A stretch of 42,315 nt of DNA from positions 1 to 42,315 of the forward strand of contig SBHJ01000198.1 in assembly GCA_006226465.1 (NCBI GenBank), given 5' to 3'. Origin of the DNA: Alphaproteobacteria bacterium (GTDB lineage Bacteria; Pseudomonadota; Alphaproteobacteria; Sphingomonadales; Sphingomonadaceae). The translations under genes and the position numbers were made by a program. Under the pieces are notes generated by a model. It made no database searches. It had not been told where the DNA came from and worked only from the letters and a program-made list of their open reading frames with translations. This document shows positions 34,237-39,144 of the stretch, piece after piece. Numbering within the stretch: the stretch's first letter is position 1; each line of letters opens with the position of its first letter.

Positions 34237-34303
34237 GATCTCGTCTCCCGGATTTGAATTTTGACTATTGTTTTATTTGCGCGTCAAGGCGCTTGCACAG
34301 GAA

Positions 34304-34331
34304 CCCCGGCCGGAACCAGGTCCGGCCGGGG
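34304..34331 (-). terminator. Strong GC hairpin after the Asp-Arg repeat gene
   Basis: A perfect 11-bp stem (CCCCGGCCGGA and its complement) with a six-base loop lies 20 bases after the stop at 34352. There is no T-tract. It may end most transcripts while letting some continue into the barrel gene, or protect the 3' end of an abundant repeat-protein message. Confidence 0.5.
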
Positions 34332-34351
34332 CGCCCTGCGACCGTCAGGGC

Positions 34352-34729
34352 TTAGTCGTGGCCCACCGGATCATCATTCTCGTGTCCATGGCGATGTTCG
34401 CCATCGTGGCCTTCGGTTCGATCATCATCTCGATGCCCGCTACGACCTTCGCGATCCTCTCGATCCTGCCTGTCTTCACGGTCTTCTCGATCCTGGCGGT
34501 CCTCACGATCGTGTCGGTCTTCGCGACCTCTTTCGCCGTGGCGGTCGGCTCGATCTTCCCGGTTCGCGCGGTCCTCGCGATCTTGCCGATCGGCACGATC
34601 TGCCCGGTCAGCACGATCGCTTCGATCTTCGCGATCTCTGCCGCCGTGCCAAGCAATGGCCGGACTGGTAAGCGAGATCGTTGCGAGGCCAGAGAGGAAG
34701 GCCAGCGCAAGTTTCTTACTGGATTGCAT
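34352..34729 (-). CDS. Secreted Asp-Arg-x repeat protein
   Basis: This 125-residue protein has a signal peptide cleaved near residue 26 (ending SPAIA). From about 31 to 96 it consists almost wholly of three-residue units of the form D-R-x (DRADRADRQDRED and similar). A His/Asp-rich tail follows (GHDGEHRHGHENDDPVGHD). I chose the ATG at 34729 because AAGGA lies seven bases upstream; another ATG is five codons earlier. The repeat would form a highly charged, probably single-alpha-helix or disordered rod in the periplasm or outside. The subtilase N-terminus at 36224 carries similar DR units. I know of no family; metal or anionic-glycan binding is speculation. Confidence 0.78.
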   Translation of the reverse strand: MQSSKKLALAFLSGLATISLTSPAIAWHGGRDREDRSDRADRADRADRQDREDRANREDRADRHGERGREDRHDREDRQDREDREDRQDREDREGRSGHRDDDRTEGHDGEHRHGHENDDPVGHD

Positions 34730-34770
34730 TGAATTTTCCTTCATTGAAATCTGTCGATTGACAGGCTGAC

Positions 34771-34795
34771 AACGAAGTTGATCGGCGCTTATTCC
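34771..34795 (-). promoter_or_regulatory. ECF-type promoter 3 (Asp-Arg repeat protein)
   Basis: GGAATA, 15 bases, CGTT on the minus strand. It overlaps the last codons of the anti-sigma gene. CGTT ends 42 bases before the ATG at 34729. It fits the other island sites exactly and lets the repeat protein be transcribed above the level of sigma/anti-sigma read-through. Confidence 0.75.
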
Positions 34796-35556
34796 ACTGC
34801 GCTAAGATTATTTTTGCTTGGACTCCAGTCCTGCTGAATCAGCCGGGCTTCCCGCTTTGCGTCGAATGGGTCGCTAGCGCCGAGCCGATCGTAAACCGCA
34901 TCAAGGGTGGCGTCCTCGACGCCGGATGCCAAGGCAATCTCATTTGGATCGGCGAGTTCGGTTGCTCCACGTTCCAATGCCTCGACCTGCCATGATCCGC
35001 TGCGCCGGCATGCGATGCCTGCTCCACCGGCAGCTGCTTCACGCGCAATCGAGAATTCGCGACAGTAGCTGCCGTCGCTCGCAACAAAGGTGAGTAGCGG
35101 CGTTAGCCGCGACCCATTGTCCATAGCTGCAAACTGCCCTGATGGCGTATTTTCCAACGCACGGTCGAACGAATTCCCGCCCGGCCCAATGAACAATATG
35201 GCCAATGTGAGCGAGGCTGCGATCGCCCCGCCGACAGGCAGCGCCCAACGCGTACGGAACGGCGGATTGTCGTTGGCCACCCGGGCCGATCGTCGGTGCG
35301 CATCAAGATCGACCGGCTTCTCGACCTTGTCCGGCAGCAGGCCCATCCGAGCCAACAGCGCGTCATCGGCCACTACCTGCATTGGCGCGCCGAATGCCTC
35401 GCGTAGCAGCGTATCATTCGCCATCAGGCGTTCGAGCTCTCCTGCCAGCTCACTATCGGTTTCGAGTTCAGCTTCGAATGCGGCCAGCTCCGATCCTTCG
35501 AGCGCACCGTCGATGAATGCCGCAATACGTTCGTCCCTAGTCAGGTTTCCGGTCAT
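34789..35556 (-). CDS. Membrane-bound anti-sigma factor
   Basis: This 255-residue protein has a cytoplasmic N-domain (MTGNLTRDERIAAFIDGALEGSELAAFEAEL) like other anti-sigma domains, a single membrane helix near 105-123 (WALPVGGAIAASLTLAILF) and a periplasmic C-domain with two cysteines. There is no HxxxCxxC zinc motif. It overlaps the sigma gene by four bases, the standard arrangement for ECF pairs. It should hold the sigma factor at the membrane until an envelope signal triggers release, possibly by proteolysis. The divergent subtilase is a candidate protease for its periplasmic part, but that is speculation. Confidence 0.85.
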   Translation of the reverse strand: MTGNLTRDERIAAFIDGALEGSELAAFEAELETDSELAGELERLMANDTLLREAFGAPMQVVADDALLARMGLLPDKVEKPVDLDAHRRSARVANDNPPFRTRWALPVGGAIAASLTLAILFIGPGGNSFDRALENTPSGQFAAMDNGSRLTPLLTFVASDGSYCREFSIAREAAAGGAGIACRRSGSWQVEALERGATELADPNEIALASGVEDATLDAVYDRLGASDPFDAKREARLIQQDWSPSKNNLSAVE

Positions 35557-36074
35557 TGCACCGTCTCCCCATTTACAGCCTTATCAATGGCGCGACGCGC
35601 GCGGGCTATGCGGCTCATGACCGTTCCAATCGGAATATCGAGTGTGGTCGCTGCATCCCTGTAGCTCATGCCATCCAGCACCACGAGCGCCATCAGCACG
35701 CGTTGCTCTTCGGGCAAAGCCGCCATAGCGGTCTGTGCCCGTTCAAGGTCGGAGCGTCCTTCGACCAATTGCAGCCCGTCTTCGCCGCGCAGGCCATAGG
35801 CCTCGTCCACGTCAATCTCGACCCCGCGCGTCTGCAGGCGCCTGGCCTGGTCGATGTGTATATTCTGGGCGATACGATACATCCAACTGTCCAATCTCGT
35901 TCCTGTTTGGAACTGCTCGGAACGTGATAGTGCACGTTCGATCGCTGCCTGGCACAGATCGTCACCCTTGTCCGCATCCCGCGCCAACGCCATGCAGAAA
36001 CGGCGCAATCGGGGAAGGAGGGCAACGATCTGCTCGCGCAAGTCGGTCGTATCCGGCCGGCTATCTCGTTCCAT
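35553..36074 (-). CDS. ECF-type RNA polymerase sigma factor
   Basis: This 173-residue sigma factor has region 2 (RRFCMALARDADKGDDLCQAAIERAL and LDSWMYRIAQNIHIDQARR, about 26-80) and region 4 (LPEEQRVLMALVVLDGMSYRDAATTLDIPIGTVMSRIARARRAI, about 120-163), with nothing else. I chose the ATG at 36074 after GGGGAG; the frame extends 33 codons further up without conservation. A GGAATA-N15-CGTT promoter ends only 14 bases before this ATG, so the transcript would be nearly leaderless. A TTG at 36041 (residue 12) is therefore an alternative start. It probably directs transcription from all five island promoters, including its own. It is not the PhyR-controlled EcfG by its neighbours. Confidence 0.92.
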   Translation of the reverse strand: MERDSRPDTTDLREQIVALLPRLRRFCMALARDADKGDDLCQAAIERALSRSEQFQTGTRLDSWMYRIAQNIHIDQARRLQTRGVEIDVDEAYGLRGEDGLQLVEGRSDLERAQTAMAALPEEQRVLMALVVLDGMSYRDAATTLDIPIGTVMSRIARARRAIDKAVNGETVQ

Positions 36075-36087
36075 TCCACTCCCCACA

Positions 36088-36112
36088 AACGGATCGAAGA
36101 GCCGGTTATTCC
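36088..36112 (-). promoter_or_regulatory. ECF-type promoter 4 (sigma/anti-sigma operon)
   Basis: GGAATA, 15 bases, CGTT on the minus strand just upstream of the sigma gene. It implies positive autoregulation. The CGTT ends 14 bases before the ATG, so the predicted leader is only about 7 bases and overlaps the ribosome binding site. Confidence 0.7.
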
Positions 36113-36161
36113 CGCCGGGGCGCAATAATTCAATGGGTCTGCCGAATTCCTCGGCGGAAAT

Positions 36162-36186
36162 GGAATATTGCAATTGTTTGTGCGTT
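36162..36186 (+). promoter_or_regulatory. ECF-type promoter 5 (subtilase)
   Basis: GGAATA, 15 bases, CGTT on the plus strand. CGTT ends 38 bases before the subtilase ATG. It sits back-to-back with promoter 4 in the 149-bp divergent gap. Confidence 0.75.
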
Positions 36187-36194
36187 CATATTCC
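36162..36194. repeat. Inverted repeat spanning promoter 5
   Basis: GGAATAT and ATATTCC form 7-bp arms separated by 19 bases, so the -35 string of promoter 5 is repeated in reverse just past its -10 element. The minus-strand copy has no CGTT at the right distance, so it is not a second promoter of the same kind; it might be an extra regulator site. Confidence 0.4.
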
Positions 36195-36223
36195 ATGTTC
36201 TAGTTTGAATGCGGGTTTGAAAT

Positions 36224-37711
36224 ATGGGTGACCTACGATCTTCTCCTCGCCGGATGGTAACGGCCGCCGCATGCATGGCCCTGCTGCTCGGTTGGCCGGG
36301 CACAGCTACGGCGTGGCTGGCATCCGGTAGTGGCAAGGATGCTGCTGAGGATACGGCAGACCGCCTCGACCGGGTTGATCGGGACACCCAACGCGCGTTG
36401 GAACAAGCGGATCGCGACACATCGCGCCTGGCCGAACGCGCAGCTCGCGATGAAGCCCGTTATGTCGAGGACCGTGCCGAGATTCTGGCCAAGACCGCCG
36501 ATGATCCCGTGCGGCAACAACAGGAACTTGCCAAGCTTGAGGCTGACCGCATTGAGGACCAGGCCAAAATCCAGGAAGAGGCCGCAAAGATTGCAGAAGA
36601 GCTCTCCGAAGAACTTCATGAGATCAACGAAGATGCGGGCGAGCACGCGGTCGAATTCGGCGATAGCACCGAGATGCGCAATCTGGCAGAGCGTGAGAAT
36701 CCAGAATTCGACGAAAGCGGGTTCCCCGTTCGCCAGGGCGAGATCGTGGGGCTCAACCTCGGAGAAGGTGGGGTCGGCACACTCCAATCAAAAGGCTTCA
36801 CAGTTATTGCGACGCATGACCTGCCCGCCTTGCAGAGCCGTGTAACACGGCTTTCTGCGCCGGTGGGCCTGGATGCAGGGATGGCATTGGCGAAAGCCCG
36901 GAACGCCCTGCCCAACGCAACTCTGGACTACACTCACTACTACGCGATGCAGTTCTCTTCTGCCGGTGCGGCAGAGAAGGATCGAAACGCGAGTCTGCCG
37001 CGAAAAAAAGGTAAGCTCACCATCGGCATGATCGACACCGGTGTTGTGAGCCATTCCGCCTTGCGCGGCGCGTCGATCGAATCCCGGAATTTCGGCAGCG
37101 TCGAAGGAGCAGCAACAAAGACGCATGGCACCGCCGTTGCCTCGATCCTGGTCAGCGAGGGTTCGAACAAGCTGTACGTCGCCAATATTTTCCGTGGCAG
37201 TTCCAGCCAGCCCTTCACTTCTGCAGATGCGATTGTCGATGCGCTCGACTGGATGGTCGCGAACAAGGTTCCGGTAGTGAACATGAGTCTTTCCGGCCCT
37301 CGTAATGCCATCCTGGACCGGCTCGTGGAGCAATCGGTAGGTCGCGGAACAATGATTGTTGCAGCCGCGGGCAATGGCGGCCCGACCGCACCGCCGGCCT
37401 ATCCCGCTGCCTTGAGATCGGTAGTGGCTGTGACGGCAGTCGATCACGAAAACCGGGTCTACCGCTACGCCAATCAGGGCCGCTACATCACCGTTGCGGC
37501 GCGAGGGGTTGGCGAGGCGGCGGCGGACAGTCGCGGCGGGATTGGACAATTCTCCGGCACCAGCTTTGCCACTCCGCATGTCAGCGCGTGGATGGCGCGG
37601 TGCCTGACCCGTAGCAGCCCACTAACTTGCGGGCGCAAGCTGAGAACATCGGCGCGCGATCTTGGTGCGCCGGGTTATGACCCGGTGTATGGTTACGGGC
37701 TGGTGGACTAG
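36224..37711 (+). CDS. Secreted subtilisin-like (S8) serine protease with charged N-domain
   Basis: This 495-residue protease has a signal peptide (hydrophobic 11-30, ending GTATA). A strongly charged helical region follows at about 38-145, rich in DR pairs (DRLDRVDRDTQ), which looks like a coiled coil. A linker leads to the catalytic domain at 263-495. The triad is D271 (IDTG), H301 (HGT) and S447 (GTSFATP), with oxyanion N384 (AAGNGG), so it should be active. The domain is compact (about 230 residues) and has no C-terminal sorting signal. It is divergent from the sigma operon. Targets could be envelope proteins, the Asp-Arg repeat protein or the anti-sigma factor. Confidence 0.9.
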   Translation: MGDLRSSPRRMVTAAACMALLLGWPGTATAWLASGSGKDAAEDTADRLDRVDRDTQRALEQADRDTSRLAERAARDEARYVEDRAEILAKTADDPVRQQQELAKLEADRIEDQAKIQEEAAKIAEELSEELHEINEDAGEHAVEFGDSTEMRNLAERENPEFDESGFPVRQGEIVGLNLGEGGVGTLQSKGFTVIATHDLPALQSRVTRLSAPVGLDAGMALAKARNALPNATLDYTHYYAMQFSSAGAAEKDRNASLPRKKGKLTIGMIDTGVVSHSALRGASIESRNFGSVEGAATKTHGTAVASILVSEGSNKLYVANIFRGSSSQPFTSADAIVDALDWMVANKVPVVNMSLSGPRNAILDRLVEQSVGRGTMIVAAAGNGGPTAPPAYPAALRSVVAVTAVDHENRVYRYANQGRYITVAARGVGEAAADSRGGIGQFSGTSFATPHVSAWMARCLTRSSPLTCGRKLRTSARDLGAPGYDPVYGYGLVD

Positions 37712-38362
37712 TTCGATGCACTAGTCTCTGTGGTGATGCACTGAACAGGCGCTTTCAATTGAAGCGCAAGTTCGCTTCGAGGTGCCAGGCCTTGGTCGAG
37801 TGAGCGCTTGATTACCAAAGCAGAACCAACGTTCATGTTAGGTTGCTTACGCCGCGACCCATATGCCAACGATCGATCTAACGCTCAATGAGTTCGGTTG
37901 TGTGCCGCACCAAAGCGGTCTTTCCGCTTTACGCATATGAGGAGCCAGTTGAACATGTCCGGAGCGGGGGCGCAAAGCGGTCATTTTATACCAGGAACCC
38001 ATGCCCACTTTCACCCCCACGCGGTTGCCCGTGTTCGGATCCCACGCAGGGACTCGAACGCAACGGTAAAATTGGGGCCTCTTGATTGATCCGTTTTCCA
38101 AGTCGCTTATATAAGCCGTTGCAGCTGAATGAAAATCCGCTTCTACCGCAAGTTCACGGGTGGGGGTATGACCCGATTCCACACAAGCCGAAAACACCCC
38201 CATCGATACCCCCACAAAGGCCCCGGCTTCAGGCGAACTCATGCGGACGCATACGGCCCCAAGCGGACTGGCGTGATAGAACGTCTATAATTAAAATCAG
38301 TTATTTAGGTCGAAAATCCGGACCCATACGAACACAAGCGAACCTATGCGGACGCTGTTTCC
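37712..38362. other. Gene-poor integration scar, left part
   Basis: No convincing gene. A 131-codon minus-strand frame (38242-37847) begins where an integrase might start, but its sequence (for example RVPAWDPNTGNRVGVKVG) matches no family I know. It contains at 38193-38213 a third copy of the C5-rich motif seen in the boundary repeats (AACACCCCC, three bases, GATACCCCC). The stretch also holds the 25-bp direct repeats listed separately. I read it as the decayed end of a mobile element. Confidence 0.4.
38244..38343 (+). repeat. Two 25-bp direct repeats, 75 bp apart (possible integrase arm sites)
   Basis: Copies at 38244-38268 and 38319-38343 follow the pattern CGGACnCATACG, two bases, CnCAAGCGnAC, with 20 of 25 positions identical. 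A further partial copy (ATGCGGACGC) occurs at 38241 and again at 38346, just before the boundary repeat. Repeats of this size beside an attachment site are typical of recombinase arm-type sites. Confidence 0.5.
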
Positions 38363-38504
38363 TGGTAGCGGAGGAGGGACTTACAAGTAACGAATAAATA
38401 TCTGAAACATATTCGTAATTTTGCGTTAGTCTGCGGGAATACCCCCGTCGATACCCCCTGCGACCGAATTTTGCGTTAGGTCGTTACAGATGTGCGGTTA
38501 ACCG
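38363..38504 (-). repeat. Right copy of the tRNA-end-like boundary repeat
   Basis: Gap-free counterpart of 18541-18682. On the minus strand it ends AAGTCCCTCCTCCGCTACCA, which fits a tRNA exactly as part of the T-loop, the T-stem strand CCCTC, the acceptor strand CTCCGCT, discriminator A and CCA. The 5' part of the tRNA is missing. It retains slightly more of the tRNA end than the left copy. The motif AATACCCCC, three bases, GATACCCCCTG starts 75 bases in, as on the left. Confidence 0.65.
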
Positions 38505-39056
38505 CCTTCGGGCACGGGGAGCAGTCGATCGAATGCCGTCCATTCGTTCGAAACTGGACCGATTGAAGAATGTCCGGTTGTAGCGGTTCCTGGATAATGA
38601 GCCGTTGGTCGTCTCACGACCCAATATCGGACCTGATGCGCAATGGAGAAACGCTTCGCCTCGGTTGAGCCTTCGGCGTAAGCCCCCAAGAGCTGCGAAC
38701 AGACGCTCCCGCGCATATCCTTGCGCGTCAGGACTGGTTCGCTGCCGGCTTTCTGGATCGTAGACTTGCGATCATATTAGCCAAACTCTGGCGCGCACGG
38801 CGAATGTCAGACGCTGCTGAATACGCAGCCGGGATTACCAACAAGGTGAGGAGCGTGGATGTCGTCAGGCCACTTTGTCCAAACGGCGCCAATCAAATCA
38901 GAGACTCACATTCTATTCCACACCAATTCTGGTTCGATAACAACACGCTTTCCAGCAAATTGTAGCTGACAACAAGGTATGACGCTTTACATTAATGGGT
39001 AAAACGATATTGTAGCAAATGGGATAGGGGCCTCTCCACAAACCCACCCACTGACT
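38505..39056. other. Gene-poor integration scar, right part
   Basis: No confident gene. A minus-strand frame (38716-38498, extending upstream without an ATG) and an overlapping plus-strand frame (about 38665-38965, with QDWFAAGFLDRRLAIILAKLW) look partly protein-like, but neither matches a family; they may be decayed fragments. The last 80 bases hold the probable promoter of the TonB-dependent receptor. Confidence 0.35.
38985..39013 (+). promoter_or_regulatory. Possible sigma-70 promoter of the receptor gene
   Basis: TTTACA and TATTGT are separated by 17 bases (five and four matches to consensus), giving a start near 39020. The transcript would run directly into the hairpin at 39057, which lies before the receptor gene. 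Confidence 0.4.
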
Positions 39057-39088
39057 AGAGAGGTGGCCTCTCGGCCACCTCTCTTTTT
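39057..39088 (+). terminator. Strong Rho-independent terminator before the receptor gene
   Basis: A perfect 12-bp stem (AGAGAGGTGGCC and complement) with a TCTC loop is followed by five Ts on the plus strand. It ends 56 bases before the receptor ATG. It either stops transcription entering from the scar or acts as a leader attenuator for the receptor. Confidence 0.85.
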
Positions 39089-39144
39089 AGCAGTGATGCG
39101 TGGAGTGCGCTCGCCCAAAAGGAATGATGGGGAGAGGGAAGCTC

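Noticed and set aside
34268-34732. 154-codon very hydrophobic plus-strand frame that looks like a membrane protein
   Set aside because: It is the complement of the Asp-Arg repeat gene; complementing charged codons gives hydrophobic ones. The minus-strand reading has a signal peptide, a ribosome binding site and an ECF-type promoter.
36170-36194. Sixth ECF-type promoter on the minus strand starting from GGAATAT at 36194
   Set aside because: The bases 16 after GGAAT are TTGC, not CGTT, so it fails the rule that the other five obey.
38046-38063. T-arm-like string (reverse of GTTCGAGTCCC)
   Set aside because: Flanking bases cannot form a T-stem or acceptor stem, so it is not a tRNA.
37847-38242. 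131-codon minus-strand frame as a truncated integrase
   Set aside because: The position would suit an integrase, but the sequence lacks the usual N-terminal integrase pattern and any catalytic motif, so I left it as unassigned scar sequence.
37712-39056. CRISPR array from the repeated C5-rich motifs
   Set aside because: Only three dispersed copies, irregular spacing and no cas genes.
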